From NCBI RefSeq assembly GCF_003691585.1, contig NZ_CP033169.1:62001-126000 (forward strand): a stretch of 64,000 nucleotides of DNA, in the 5' to 3' direction. Below are positions 52,048-61,616 of the stretch, piece after piece. A program made the position numbers and the translations under genes. The stretch comes from Biomaibacter acetigenes (GTDB lineage: Bacteria > Bacillota > Thermosediminibacteria > Thermosediminibacterales > Tepidanaerobacteraceae). Below the pieces are notes generated by a model that was given only the letters and a program-made list of their open reading frames with translations, was not told where the DNA came from and did not search any database. The first letter of the stretch is position 1. Each line of letters starts with the position of its first letter.

Positions 52048-54678
52048 ATGATGGATATTGTAGACATAAGGGCCATAGAAGGCCCTAATATCTACAGCCC
52101 GAAACCCGTCATCAAAATGATTCTTGACGTAAAGGATATGGAGGATATACCCACCAGGGATTTTTCGGGATTTAATGATACTCTACTAAATTACCTGCCG
52201 GGCCTGGCACAGCACCACTGCTGTTTTGAAACCCGCGGAGGTTTTTTGCTGCGCCTGAAAGAAGGCACATACTTTCCACATGTGATAGAACATGTGGCTA
52301 TAGAACTTTTGAATCTCACGGGTCAGGATGTGAAATTCGGCAAGGCCAGGAAAATCGAAGGAAGCCTTTACAATATTATTTTTGGATATAAGGTGAAATA
52401 TCCGGCCTTGAAAGTGGCGGAGCTTTCGGTAAAACTAATAGAAGCAATTCTCCGCTCCCAAAAAATTGACCTTGACGCGATAGTCCGGGAACTGGCCAGG
52501 GAGACCGTGGACAGAAGCCTGGGGCCCAGCACCGCTGCCATAGTGCAGGAAGTGAGAAGCAGGGGCATACCCGTAACCCGCGTTGGAGAAGGCAGCATGC
52601 TGATACTCGGCTACGGAGCCCGGCAGAAACGCATAGAGGCCACCATAAGCCAGGACACAAGCTGCCTTGCGGTGGATATAGCCTGTGACAAGACGCTGAC
52701 TAAAGAACTGCTCTCCATGGCGGGAATTCCTGTACCTACGGGTGAAGTGGTATATAATGAGGAGGATGCTCTAAAAGCCGCAGAAAAACTGGGGTACCCG
52801 GTGGTAATAAAGCCCTGTGACGGCAATCAGGGCAAAGGTGTAAGCCTGAACCTTAAGGCCCCCCAGATGGTTTCCGAAGCTTTCAATCTTGCAGCGGAAT
52901 ATTCTTCTAAAATCATTGTGGAAAGGCAGGTCATGGGGCGCCACTACCGTATTCTGGTATTGGGAGGGCGTTTTGTTTGCGCATCCGAACGGATACCGGC
53001 CCACGTGGTGGGGGATGGAATCCATAGCATTAAGGAATTGGTGGATATTATCAACAGTGACCCCCTGCGGGGTGAAAAGCATGAAAAACCCCTCACTAAA
53101 ATTAAAATAGACCCGGTGGTACACATGGTGCTGGCCCGCCAGGGGCTAACCCTGGAGGTGGTACCCGAAAAGGGAAAACAGATTTTCCTCAGGGAAAACG
53201 GAAACCTGAGCACCGGTGGCACTGCCGTGGATGTCACCGATAGGGTTTGTCTCGAAAACAGGGATCTGGCTGAGAGGGTTGCATCCATAGTGGGCCTTGA
53301 CATTGCGGGTATCGATATCACTACGGAGGATATAGCCATTCCTGTGGAAAACAGCGGTGGGGCTGTCATCGAGGTCAATGCGGCTCCGGGCATAAGGATG
53401 CACCTGTTCCCTTCCGAAGGAAAGCCCAGGCCGGTGGCCAAAGCCATAGCGGACTTGCTGTTTCCCAAAGGCGCTCCCAGCTTTCCACTGGTGGCGGTCA
53501 CCGGCACCAATGGCAAAACTACCACCGTGAGAATGATAAGGCAAATAATGTCGGCCTGGGGTCTCAATGTGGGCATGACATGCACCGATGGAGTTTATAT
53601 AGGGCAGCAGTGCATAAAAAAGGGAGATTGCAGCGGCCCCGAAAGTGCCAGGACGGTGCTGTATGATACACGGGTGGAAGCGGCTGTTCTGGAAGTGGCC
53701 CGGGGCGGCCTTATAAGAGGCGGCCTGGCTTACGAGGAAGCCGATGTGGGTGTCATAACCAACATCACCGGCGACCACCTGGGCCTTGATGGAGTCGAGA
53801 CTCTTGAAGATTTGGCCTTTGTGAAGTCACTGGTGATTGAACAGGTAAAACCGGAAGGGTTTGCGGTTTTGAATGCCGATGATAAAATGGCGGTAGAAGT
53901 GAAAAACCGCGCAAAATGCGGGGTTATTTTTTTCAGCGCCGAGGAAGACAACCTGGTGCTGAGAAAGCACCTGAGCCAGGGCGGAAGGGGAGTATATGTG
54001 AGGGATGGGACCATATTCTTCAAAAAAGGAAATGAGGAAAATTTCCTCATGAAGGTGAAGGACATTCCTGCTACCCTGAAAGGCAGGGCAAGGCACAATG
54101 TACAGAATGCTCTGGCGGCCGCAGCAGCAGCCTGGGCCCTGAATGTGCCTCTTAAAGTCATAGCCCGTGCCCTGAGGGAGTTCGACTGCAGTGAAAACAT
54201 CAACCCCGGCCGCATGAACATCATGGAGATGCCCGGCTTTACCGTGATGCTGGATTACGGCCATAATCCTGCGGGCGTTGAGGCCGTCATTAATACCGCC
54301 AAGCTTTTAAAACCTGCCAGACTGGTGGGGGTTATAGCCAGTCCCGGTGATAGGCGGGATCAGGACATAATTGCCCTGGGACACGTGGCGGGCAAAGGCT
54401 TTAACCGCCTTATAATAAAGGAAGATGAAAACTTGAGAGGCCGGAAACCTGGAGAGGTGGCTTCGCTGCTCCTGGAAGGCGCTCTTTCCGCCGGCTTAAA
54501 GAGGGATAAGATAGATGTGGTTTTGAAAGAAGAAGAAGCCATTGCCAGGAGCTTTGAAAACGCCCTGGAAGGAGACCTTATAGTTATCTTTTATGAACAC
54601 TATGAAAAAGCCCTGGAAGCCATAACAAAATCTCAGGATAAAATCATAAAAACCACCGGGGCGATGAGAATAATTTAA
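52048..54678 (+). CDS. cphA: Cyanophycin synthetase
   Basis: Enzyme of 876 residues, the normal CphA length, that makes the Asp-Arg polymer cyanophycin with ATP. An N-terminal domain starts MMDIVDIRAIEGPNIYSPKP; an ATP-grasp domain (residues about 220-470) has AEKLGYPVVIKPCDGNQGKG and ITTEDIAIPVENSGGAVIEV; a Mur ligase-like domain (residues about 480-876) has the P-loop VAVTGTNGKTTTVRM. ATG 52048 follows AAGGAGGAAT; the frame opens 19 codons earlier without a site. It pairs with cphB for nitrogen storage, perhaps in sporulation. Confidence 0.97.
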   Translation: MMDIVDIRAIEGPNIYSPKPVIKMILDVKDMEDIPTRDFSGFNDTLLNYLPGLAQHHCCFETRGGFLLRLKEGTYFPHVIEHVAIELLNLTGQDVKFGKARKIEGSLYNIIFGYKVKYPALKVAELSVKLIEAILRSQKIDLDAIVRELARETVDRSLGPSTAAIVQEVRSRGIPVTRVGEGSMLILGYGARQKRIEATISQDTSCLAVDIACDKTLTKELLSMAGIPVPTGEVVYNEEDALKAAEKLGYPVVIKPCDGNQGKGVSLNLKAPQMVSEAFNLAAEYSSKIIVERQVMGRHYRILVLGGRFVCASERIPAHVVGDGIHSIKELVDIINSDPLRGEKHEKPLTKIKIDPVVHMVLARQGLTLEVVPEKGKQIFLRENGNLSTGGTAVDVTDRVCLENRDLAERVASIVGLDIAGIDITTEDIAIPVENSGGAVIEVNAAPGIRMHLFPSEGKPRPVAKAIADLLFPKGAPSFPLVAVTGTNGKTTTVRMIRQIMSAWGLNVGMTCTDGVYIGQQCIKKGDCSGPESARTVLYDTRVEAAVLEVARGGLIRGGLAYEEADVGVITNITGDHLGLDGVETLEDLAFVKSLVIEQVKPEGFAVLNADDKMAVEVKNRAKCGVIFFSAEEDNLVLRKHLSQGGRGVYVRDGTIFFKKGNEENFLMKVKDIPATLKGRARHNVQNALAAAAAAWALNVPLKVIARALREFDCSENINPGRMNIMEMPGFTVMLDYGHNPAGVEAVINTAKLLKPARLVGVIASPGDRRDQDIIALGHVAGKGFNRLIIKEDENLRGRKPGEVASLLLEGALSAGLKRDKIDVVLKEEEAIARSFENALEGDLIVIFYEHYEKALEAITKSQDKIIKTTGAMRII

Positions 54679-54749
54679 TATTTTTTATACAGGCAGGATT
54701 TTAAAGTTTTGTGTGAAATATTATAATATATAAATGGGAGGGGAAAAGT

Positions 54750-55604
54750 TTGTTTAAGTTAGATGTCGATGCCCGGGCAAAGATTAATCTCACGTTGGAC
54801 GTGCTCTATAGGAGACCTGACGGCTATCATGAAGTGGAGATGATAATGCAATCCATCGCTTTAAAGGACCATCTCACCCTGGAACTGCTGCCCGGGAGGG
54901 CTATTGAAGTTTCCTGCAGTACCCCGGAGCTCCTGTGCGATGAGAGCAACCTGGCCTATAAAGCCGCAAAACTCATGATAGAAGAGTTTAGCCTGGATGC
55001 CGGTGTAAAAATCACATTAAACAAAAACATCCCGCTGGCTGCAGGTCTGGCCGGAGGCAGCGCCGATGCCGCGGCGGTTATGATAGGAATGAACGAACTT
55101 TTTGGTCTAAAGAAATCCGAAGAAGACTTGATGATGCTGGGAAAGACTATCGGAGCTGACATACCCTTTTGCATCCATGGAGGCACTGCCGTGGCTCGCG
55201 GTATAGGAGAAAAACTCACACCCTTGAAACCGGTGCCTAAAATAGCGCTGCTGCTGGTAAAGCCCCACTATTCGGTGTCGACAAAACAAGTATACAGTAG
55301 ACTGAATGTAAAAGACATAAAATCAAGGCCCGATACCGCTGCCATGATACGAACCATCCTCAATGAAGATGTGGCCGCCATGGCAAAAGGGCTATGCAAT
55401 GTGCTGGAAGAGGTAACCTTTGGTCTTTATCCCGAACTTTCCTTTATCAAGGAAGAACTCAGGAAAAACGGTGCCCTGGGGAGCCTCATGTCCGGTAGCG
55501 GCCCCACGGTTTACGGTATCTTCGAAACCCGGAGCGCGGCGCAAAGGGCCGCCGCAAGGATGGATACAGGTAATAAAGCTATTATCATTTCTGAAACACA
55601 ATGA
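54750..55604 (+). CDS. ispE: 4-diphosphocytidyl-2-C-methyl-D-erythritol kinase
   Basis: GHMP kinase of the non-mevalonate isoprenoid pathway, 284 residues. It shows DARAKINLTLDVLYRRPDGY, the ATP loop NIPLAAGLAGGSADAAAV and MSGSGPTVYGIF near the end. TTG 54750 follows GGGAGGGG. Its position before purR and glmU is conserved in Bacillota. Confidence 0.97.
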   Translation: MFKLDVDARAKINLTLDVLYRRPDGYHEVEMIMQSIALKDHLTLELLPGRAIEVSCSTPELLCDESNLAYKAAKLMIEEFSLDAGVKITLNKNIPLAAGLAGGSADAAAVMIGMNELFGLKKSEEDLMMLGKTIGADIPFCIHGGTAVARGIGEKLTPLKPVPKIALLLVKPHYSVSTKQVYSRLNVKDIKSRPDTAAMIRTILNEDVAAMAKGLCNVLEEVTFGLYPELSFIKEELRKNGALGSLMSGSGPTVYGIFETRSAAQRAAARMDTGNKAIIISETQ

Positions 55605-55607
55605 AGT

Positions 55608-55695
55608 TAGTAATGTGAAGAAGCCGGCATTATAGAGGTGTGAAGTAGGAAGTTGGACTTAATCACACTTCCCACCTCACACCTCACACATCACA
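55608..55695. repeat. Degenerate GAAGT-type repeat, site 4
   Basis: Contains GAGGTGTGAAGTAGGAAGTT on one side and CACACTTCCCACCTCACACC, then TCACACATCACA on the other, so the tract can fold back. It closely resembles the tract at 30765-30868. Confidence 0.65.
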
Positions 55696-55714
55696 AAGGG
55701 GAGGAGGAATAAGT

Positions 55715-56413
55715 TTGGTTCATAAATTGTCATCGGTAAAGCTAGACAACTACAAGCCATTGAGAGACGTGGTATTCGGGGCTCTCCGGGAAGCCATCAT
55801 CACCGGTGAGCTAAAGCCTGGAGAAAGGCTCATGGAAGTCCAGCTGGCGGAGGAAATGGGCGTGTCCAGGACACCGGTGCGGGAGGCCATCCGCAAGCTG
55901 GAACTGGAAGGCCTGGTGGTGATGATCCCGCGAAAAGGGGCTTATGTGGCGGGCCTATCGTTAAAAGATGCCGCCGATGTTTTTGAAATCCGGGAAAGCC
56001 TGGAGGGGCTGGCTGCAGCCCTGGCGGCGGAGCGCATCACGGACGAAGAACTGGAGGCCATGGAAAAGATCCTGATGGAGATTTCCGGCGCAGCCGAGAA
56101 GGATGATGTAGAAACCATCATCAAAAAAGATGCAGAGTTCCACCAGATCCTGTTTGCCGCCACCAGAAACGACCGCCTGGCGCAGATAATAAACAACCTG
56201 AAAGAACAGATAGACCGCTTCAGGGTGCAGTCCTTCACAAACCGGGGCAGGATAAAAAGCATCCTCCAGGAGCACCGCAGGATAGTGGACGCCCTAAAAG
56301 GCAGGGATGCGGACATGGCGGAAAAACTGGCCAAAGACCACATTGAAAAAGTAGAAAACAACATCATGAACATACTCAGAAAGCAAATGGATTTTGAGGA
56401 GGAACCTTCATGA
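55715..56413 (+). CDS. GntR-family (FadR-like) regulator
   Basis: Transcription factor of 232 residues. The winged helix has REAIITGELKPGERLMEVQL, AEEMGVSRTPVREAIRKLEL and a FCD-type all-alpha ligand domain follows (residues about 90-225). TTG 55715 follows GGGGAGGAGG. Its stop overlaps the next gene by four bases, so it is co-translated with a MobA-like nucleotidyltransferase. The ligand is unknown. Confidence 0.92.
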   Translation: MVHKLSSVKLDNYKPLRDVVFGALREAIITGELKPGERLMEVQLAEEMGVSRTPVREAIRKLELEGLVVMIPRKGAYVAGLSLKDAADVFEIRESLEGLAAALAAERITDEELEAMEKILMEISGAAEKDDVETIIKKDAEFHQILFAATRNDRLAQIINNLKEQIDRFRVQSFTNRGRIKSILQEHRRIVDALKGRDADMAEKLAKDHIEKVENNIMNILRKQMDFEEEPS

Positions 56414-57162
56414 ACGCCCTGATACTGGCGGGAAAGCAGGCAGACGGGCCCCTGAAAGAGGTGAGTGACAGTAAAGCCACCATAAAGATTGAAGGCAAAG
56501 AGATGATACTGTATGTGATAGAAGCCTTGAAAGCCCTGGATTTCATACAAAAGATAGCCGTGGTGGGGGATAAGGACAGGCTCTCATTTCTTGCCAAAAA
56601 GGTGGATATGATTGTAGAGCAGGGGAACTCCCTGCCCCAGAACATTCTCAGGGGGGCGGAAGCCTTTCCCGAAGATGAAGAACTGCTGGTGCTCACATGC
56701 GACATACCCATGATTACACCCGAAGCTATCAGGGACTTTGCGGTAAAGGCCCGGGAGCTCGAGGCTGACTTTTGCTATCCCATCGTAAGAAAAGAGGACA
56801 ATGACGCAAAATACCCGGGAGTTCACCGGACTTATGTTAGAATAAAAGACGGCACTTTTACAGGCGGCAATATCGTGATGCTAAAGGCCGGCACCGTAAA
56901 AAAGGCCATAGAAAAAGCTGAAGCCTTCCTGGCCTACAGGAAAAAACCCTGGATGCTGGCGAGGATTTTGGGCATTTCCTTTGTGGTAAAATTTGCGCTG
57001 GGCATACTCACTATAAAAGAACTGGAAAATAGAGTATCCGACCTTTTCGGCCTCAAAGCCAGGGCTGTGATCAGCAACTATCCGGAAATAGGCACCGATG
57101 TGGATAAAGAAAGTGATCTTGAACTGGTAAGGAAAGTTCTGGCAGGGGAGGGTTACAGATGA
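56410..57162 (+). CDS. MobA-like nucleotidyltransferase
   Basis: NTP-transferase of 250 residues: MNALILAGKQADGPLKEVSD is a diverged version of the LAGG-xS-GxxK start (no Gly-Arg pair), with VLTCDIPMITPEAIRDFAVK and a C-terminal NYPEIGTDVDKESDLELVRK. It activates a sugar or cofactor phosphate with a nucleotide; the substrate is not clear. It overlaps both neighbours by four bases (ATGA), forming a gntR-ntp-purR unit. Confidence 0.85.
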   Translation: MNALILAGKQADGPLKEVSDSKATIKIEGKEMILYVIEALKALDFIQKIAVVGDKDRLSFLAKKVDMIVEQGNSLPQNILRGAEAFPEDEELLVLTCDIPMITPEAIRDFAVKARELEADFCYPIVRKEDNDAKYPGVHRTYVRIKDGTFTGGNIVMLKAGTVKKAIEKAEAFLAYRKKPWMLARILGISFVVKFALGILTIKELENRVSDLFGLKARAVISNYPEIGTDVDKESDLELVRKVLAGEGYR

Positions 57163-57971
57163 GGCGCGGCGAAAGGCTTGCCCTGCTTTCAAAGATATTG
57201 TGTGAAAATCCCAACAGGGTCATTTCGCTGAAATTTTTCAGCGAACGGCTGGATGCAGCCAAGTCCTCCATCAGCGAGGATTTGAACATAATCAAAAATG
57301 CCTTTATGCTATCCGGCGAAGGAGAGCTTTCCACCATTGCCGGGGCGGGCGGCGGCGTCCGTTACCGCATCAAAAAACCCGAAAGTGAAATCAAATCCTT
57401 CGTGGAAACCCTGTGCGAAAACCTCAAGGACCAAAAACGCATAATACCTGGTGGATACATATACATGACCGATGTGATATTTTCACCGGAATATTCCGTG
57501 AAAATAGGGGAGATTTTTGCTCAAATTTTTATGGATAGAGAACCCACCTGTGTCCTTACGGTGGAAACAAAAGGAATACCCATAGCCCTCATGACAGCCC
57601 GGGCGCTGGATGTGCCTCTGGTGGTGGCCCGGCGGGACAGCCGCGTCACCGAAGGGCCTTCCGTGAATATAAGCTATGTTTCCGGGACCGGTCAGAAGAT
57701 ACAAAACATGTCCCTGCCCAAAAGGGCTCTCTCGGAAAATGCCCGGGTGCTCATCGTGGACGATTTCATGAAGGGCGGCGGCACGGCCAGGGGCATGATG
57801 GAGCTTTCGGCGGAGTTCAACGCCGAAGTGGTGGGCGTGGCGGTGCTGGTGGCCACCGGTACTCCCCAGTGCAAACTGGTAAAAGATTATACCTCCCTCA
57901 TGGTGCTGGATGGCATAGATACGGAAAAAGGTATAATTAATATAAGGCCGGATAAAATCACAATTTCGTGA
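57159..57971 (+). CDS. purR: Pur operon repressor PurR
   Basis: PurR of the Bacillota type, 270 residues: an N-terminal winged helix (RRGERLALLSKILCENPNRV) and a PRT-fold effector domain with the PRPP loop ARVLIVDDFMKGGGTARGMM. PRPP binding releases it from PurBox operators of purine genes. Start overlaps the previous gene by four bases. The order ispE-purR-spoVG-glmU-prs is conserved. Confidence 0.96.
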   Translation: MRRGERLALLSKILCENPNRVISLKFFSERLDAAKSSISEDLNIIKNAFMLSGEGELSTIAGAGGGVRYRIKKPESEIKSFVETLCENLKDQKRIIPGGYIYMTDVIFSPEYSVKIGEIFAQIFMDREPTCVLTVETKGIPIALMTARALDVPLVVARRDSRVTEGPSVNISYVSGTGQKIQNMSLPKRALSENARVLIVDDFMKGGGTARGMMELSAEFNAEVVGVAVLVATGTPQCKLVKDYTSLMVLDGIDTEKGIINIRPDKITIS

Positions 57972-58054
57972 AAAATTTTACTTTCCTTGCAGGAATTTTG
58001 AGATTAATATAGAAATTGTACATGCTAAAAATTTTCAGCAGGGAGGTGCAACCG

Positions 58055-58312
58055 TTGGAGATTACCGATGTTCGCATCCGCAGAGTGGCTGAAGAGGGTA
58101 AGATGAAGGCAGTGGTATCCGTCACTTTTGATGACGAATTTGTGGTCCACGACATACGCATCATAGAAGGGCAAAACGGGCTTTTTGTGGCCATGCCGAG
58201 CCGCAGGACTCCCGACGGGCAGTTCAAGGACATAGCCCACCCCATTAACTCGCAAACCAGGGCCAGGATTCAGGAAACCATCCTGCAGCACTATAACCAG
58301 GAAACGGCTTGA
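58055..58312 (+). CDS. spoVG: SpoVG
   Basis: Small nucleic-acid-binding regulator of 85 residues: [31 protein letters not shown] and [19 protein letters not shown]. It influences asymmetric division and cortex formation in spore-formers. TTG 58055 follows GGGAGGTGCAACC; the frame opens 13 codons earlier without a site. Confidence 0.97.
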   Translation: MEITDVRIRRVAEEGKMKAVVSVTFDDEFVVHDIRIIEGQNGLFVAMPSRRTPDGQFKDIAHPINSQTRARIQETILQHYNQETA

Positions 58313-58336
58313 GGACATCTTTATTAGATGTCCTAA
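58311..58336 (+). terminator. spoVG terminator
   Basis: Stem AGGACATCT / AGATGTCCT followed by T-rich sequence. Confidence 0.75.
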
Positions 58337-58464
58337 ATTTTTCATGTTTGCCATATATTACTGAAATTTTTTTTGTATAATATAAAGGGATTTGATAAAA
58401 TATGTCGAATTAACAGAAGGGCATTTTTTGTTAAGTCCGGTTTAAGTTTTTAGGAGGGATATAG

Positions 58465-59859
58465 ATGACTGATTTTACGGCGGTGATTCTGGCTGCCGGC
58501 GAGGGCACCCGCATGAAATCGGATACGCCTAAGGTGCTCCACAAAGTTTGCGGGATGACCATGCTGGGCCATGTGATAAACGCTGCAAGAAAGGCCGGTG
58601 CCAGCAAGGTAACGGTAGTGGTGGGCAGGGGTGCCGATGAGATAAAAAGGGCCTTTGAAGGCCAAAATATCGAGTTTGCGATCCAGACCGAACAAAAGGG
58701 GACAGGCCATGCCCTGATGCAGGCAAAAGAGGCAGTGCGGGGAAGTTCCCTTCTCATGGTGCTTTACGGCGATATGCCCCTGGTGACGGCGGAGAGCATT
58801 GCCGCCATGGTGAAATTCTACAGGGAACGCAAACCCGCTGCCACCGTGATGACGGCCAGGGTGCAAGACCCCACCGGCTACGGCAGGATCATAAGGGATG
58901 GGGACAGGGTGACGGCTATAAGGGAAGAAAAAGATGCTTCACCGGAGGAAAAGGCCATTACGGAGATAAATTCCGGATTCTACTGCTTTGACGGTGCCCT
59001 TGTGTTTGAAGCCCTTTCAAAGGTGAAAAATGACAATCGTCAGGGGGAGTATTATCTCACCGATGTGGTGGAAATCTTTAACAATGAAGGCAGAGACGTG
59101 CTGGCATTTGAGATAGGAGATCCGCTGGAACTTTCCGGTATAAATGACCGCCGGCAACTGGCTTACGCCCAGGGCATCATGCAAAGAAGGATCATAGAAC
59201 ACTGGATGCGGGAGGGCGTCACTTTCATAAATCCAGACACCTGCATAGTGGATGTCAATGTGAAAATAGGCAGGGATACGGTAATTTATCCAGGAGTATT
59301 CCTGGAAGGCAGTACGCAAATTGGGGAAGGATGCACGGTAATTGGTTCCAGTCGCATAAAAGACAGCGAAATAGGGAATTACGTGGAAATAGTGATGAGC
59401 CAGATTCAAGAAAGCATTATAGGAGATGGGGTAAAGATTGGTCCCTTCGCCAACCTTAGGCCGGGATGCCATATAAGCGAGGGAGCAAAGATCGGCGACT
59501 TTGTGGAACTGAAAAATGCTAAAGTCGATACGGGGTCCAAGGTGCCGCATCTTTCCTATGTGGGTGATGCCGTCATAGGTAAGAAGGTCAATATCGGAGC
59601 GGGCACCATATTTGTAAATTTCGATGGATACAAAAAACATCAGACCGTTGTGGAAGATGGAGCATTCATAGGGTGCAATTCCAACCTCATCGCGCCGGTG
59701 ACTATAAAGTCAGGCTCCTATGTAGCAGCAGGTTCCACTATAACCTATGAAGTGCCGGCGGATTCTCTGGCCATAGCCCGGGCCCGGCAGGAGAATAAAA
59801 TAGGCTGGGCGGAAAAACGAAAGAAAAAGATAGAGGGAGGAAATCAAAAAAATGGATAA
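58465..59859 (+). CDS. glmU: Bifunctional GlmU
   Basis: UDP-GlcNAc synthesis enzyme of 464 residues, acetyltransferase plus uridyltransferase. N-terminal [20 protein letters not shown] and [12 protein letters not shown]-terminal left-handed beta helix with [19 protein letters not shown] and [20 protein letters not shown] (Phe replaces the usual Thr-Cys). AGGAGGG precedes the ATG. It overlaps prs by eight bases. Confidence 0.98.
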   Translation: MTDFTAVILAAGEGTRMKSDTPKVLHKVCGMTMLGHVINAARKAGASKVTVVVGRGADEIKRAFEGQNIEFAIQTEQKGTGHALMQAKEAVRGSSLLMVLYGDMPLVTAESIAAMVKFYRERKPAATVMTARVQDPTGYGRIIRDGDRVTAIREEKDASPEEKAITEINSGFYCFDGALVFEALSKVKNDNRQGEYYLTDVVEIFNNEGRDVLAFEIGDPLELSGINDRRQLAYAQGIMQRRIIEHWMREGVTFINPDTCIVDVNVKIGRDTVIYPGVFLEGSTQIGEGCTVIGSSRIKDSEIGNYVEIVMSQIQESIIGDGVKIGPFANLRPGCHISEGAKIGDFVELKNAKVDTGSKVPHLSYVGDAVIGKKVNIGAGTIFVNFDGYKKHQTVVEDGAFIGCNSNLIAPVTIKSGSYVAAGSTITYEVPADSLAIARARQENKIGWAEKRKKKIEGGNQKNG

Positions 59860-60790
59860 CAGACTGGAGATTTTCACCGGCAATGCCAATCCCGAACTGG
59901 CCAGGGAGATTGCCGACAATCTGGGCATCACCCTGGGGGACTCGGTGATAAATACCTTCAGCGATGGAGAGATTCAGGTAAAGATAAATGAGAGCGTGCG
60001 CGGGGCCGATGTCTTTGTGGTCCAGCCATTTTCCAGTCCCGTAAACGACCACATCATGGAACTCCTGATAATGATAGACGCTTTCAAGAGGGCGTCGGCA
60101 TGGCGTATAACCGCCGTGATCCCATATTACGGCTATGCGCGCCAGGACAGGAAAGTAAGGCCCCGGGATCCTATCACGGCAAAGCTGGTGGCGGATATAA
60201 TCTCTGCTGCCGGGGCCCACAGGGTGCTCACCATGGATCTGCATGCAGGCCAGATCCAGGGATATTTCAATTTCCCCGTGGACCATCTCATGGCAGTGCC
60301 CATCCTGGCGGACTATTTCAAAAAGAAGGAGCTGGGGGATATAGCGGTGGTATCTCCAGATCTGGGAGGAGTCACCCGGGCCAGAGAGCTTGCCAACCGC
60401 ATAGGCGCGTCCATAGCCATAATAGATAAGCGCCGCCCTGAACCCAATGTGGCTGAAGTAATGAACATAATAGGAAAAGTCGAGGGCAAGACCGTTATTA
60501 TGACCGATGACATGATAGACACCGCGGGCACCATCACTTTGGGGGCTGAAGCTTTGCTGGAAAGAGGAGCCAAAGCCGTTTATGCCTGCTGCACACATCC
60601 GGTGCTGTCAGGGCCGGCCATCGAAAGGTTGCAGCAATCTCCCATAGAGGAAGTGGTGGTGACAAATACCATCCGGTTAAAAGATGACAAAAAAATAGAC
60701 AAGATTAAGGTGCTTTCGGTGGCTCCGCTTTTTGCCGCTGCCATTTCCCGAATCCATGAAAACATGTCGGTGAGTACATTGTTCGATTGA
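59852..60790 (+). CDS. prs: Ribose-phosphate pyrophosphokinase
   Basis: PRPP synthetase of 312 residues. It starts [20 protein letters not shown], has [19 protein letters not shown], and the PRPP loop is [32 protein letters not shown] precedes the ATG. Its product is the effector of the PurR encoded upstream. Overlap with glmU is eight bases. Confidence 0.98.
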   Translation: MDNRLEIFTGNANPELAREIADNLGITLGDSVINTFSDGEIQVKINESVRGADVFVVQPFSSPVNDHIMELLIMIDAFKRASAWRITAVIPYYGYARQDRKVRPRDPITAKLVADIISAAGAHRVLTMDLHAGQIQGYFNFPVDHLMAVPILADYFKKKELGDIAVVSPDLGGVTRARELANRIGASIAIIDKRRPEPNVAEVMNIIGKVEGKTVIMTDDMIDTAGTITLGAEALLERGAKAVYACCTHPVLSGPAIERLQQSPIEEVVVTNTIRLKDDKKIDKIKVLSVAPLFAAAISRIHENMSVSTLFD

Positions 60791-60795
60791 ACGAT

Positions 60796-60833
60796 GGGGG
60801 TAACACCCTAAACTTTCCGTTCGACTTGTTGTT
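60796..60833. repeat. Second copy of the dispersed 37-bp repeat (inverted)
   Basis: GGGGTAACACCCTAAACTTT and the bases that follow, to 60833, are the reverse complement of 51934-51970 with one mismatch. It lies directly after prs. Confidence 0.9.
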
Positions 60834-60841
60834 CTAAAAGC

Positions 60842-60870
60842 TTGAATAAAATTGTGATATTAAGTATAAT
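60842..60870 (+). promoter_or_regulatory. Promoter of rplY (ctc)
   Basis: TTGAAT (60842-60847) and TATAAT (60865-60870), 17 bp apart. Confidence 0.75.
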
Positions 60871-60921
60871 TAATACTAACTATTATTGGTATAGTGTAGT
60901 AATTTTAAGGAGGAAATTGTA

Positions 60922-61560
60922 ATGGAGCAAATTGCTTTAAAGGCGGAAAAGCGGGATATCTCAAAGAAAGGTACCATAAATGAACTCCGCAGGAAGGGTA
61001 AACTGCCGGGAGTGCTTTATGGCAAAAATATTGAGAGCAGCCCGGTGGCCGTGGATGCAAAAGAGCTTTTAAAAGTCCTGAAAACCCACGGTGAAAGCGC
61101 CCTTATCAATCTTGAACTGGAAGGCGAAAAGCATCCGGTGCTAATGAAGGAAATTCAGAGGGATACACTGAAGGATGCCATTGTGCATGTGGATTTTTAC
61201 AGGGTTTCCATGACCGACAGGATAGAGTTCAACCTGCCACTGGTCTTGAAGGGCGATGCCGAGGGTGTAAGGATGGGAGGCATCCTCCAGCATCAAAAGA
61301 GGGAGCTTTCGGTAAAAGCCCTGCCGGCGGATATGCCCGAGCATCTGGAAGTTGACATTTCCGGCCTTAAGATCGGCGATACCCTGACCGTAGGGGACCT
61401 GAAAATGGATGAAAAGATTACCGTGCTGGATGACCCCGAAGAAGTGGTAATCAGCATCCTGGCTCCCAAATTGGCTGAAGATACCGAAGTGCCCACCGGC
61501 GAGCAGGCAGCCGAACCCGAAGTGGTGGCCAAGGGCAAAGAAAAGCAAGAGGAAGAATAA
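60922..61560 (+). CDS. rplY: 50S ribosomal protein L25/Ctc
   Basis: Long, TL5-type L25 of 212 residues: an N-terminal 5S rRNA-binding domain (KRDISKKGTINELRRKGKLP, GVLYGKNIESSPV) and a beta-rich C-terminal domain, ending in an acidic Glu/Lys tail. TAAGGAGGAAATTG precedes the ATG. Called general stress protein Ctc in B. subtilis, where it also follows prs. Confidence 0.97.
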   Translation: MEQIALKAEKRDISKKGTINELRRKGKLPGVLYGKNIESSPVAVDAKELLKVLKTHGESALINLELEGEKHPVLMKEIQRDTLKDAIVHVDFYRVSMTDRIEFNLPLVLKGDAEGVRMGGILQHQKRELSVKALPADMPEHLEVDISGLKIGDTLTVGDLKMDEKITVLDDPEEVVISILAPKLAEDTEVPTGEQAAEPEVVAKGKEKQEEE

Positions 61561-61563
61561 TTT

Positions 61564-61590
61564 TCTGGCGCAACCCTGTTGCGCCATTTC
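61564..61590 (+). terminator. Hairpin between rplY and pth
   Basis: Stem TGGCGCAA / TTGCGCCA with a short T-run. Its closeness to pth suggests partial termination. Confidence 0.7.
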
Positions 61591-61616
61591 CATATAAAAA
61601 ATGGGCGGTGAATGTT

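Noticed and set aside
58348-58381. Promoter for glmU (TTGCCA and TATAAT)
   Set aside because: The -10 is good, but the spacer of 22 bp is too long; I cannot support it.
51934-60833. Composite transposon bounded by the 37-bp repeats
   Set aside because: The interval holds only conserved core genes in their usual order and no transposase.
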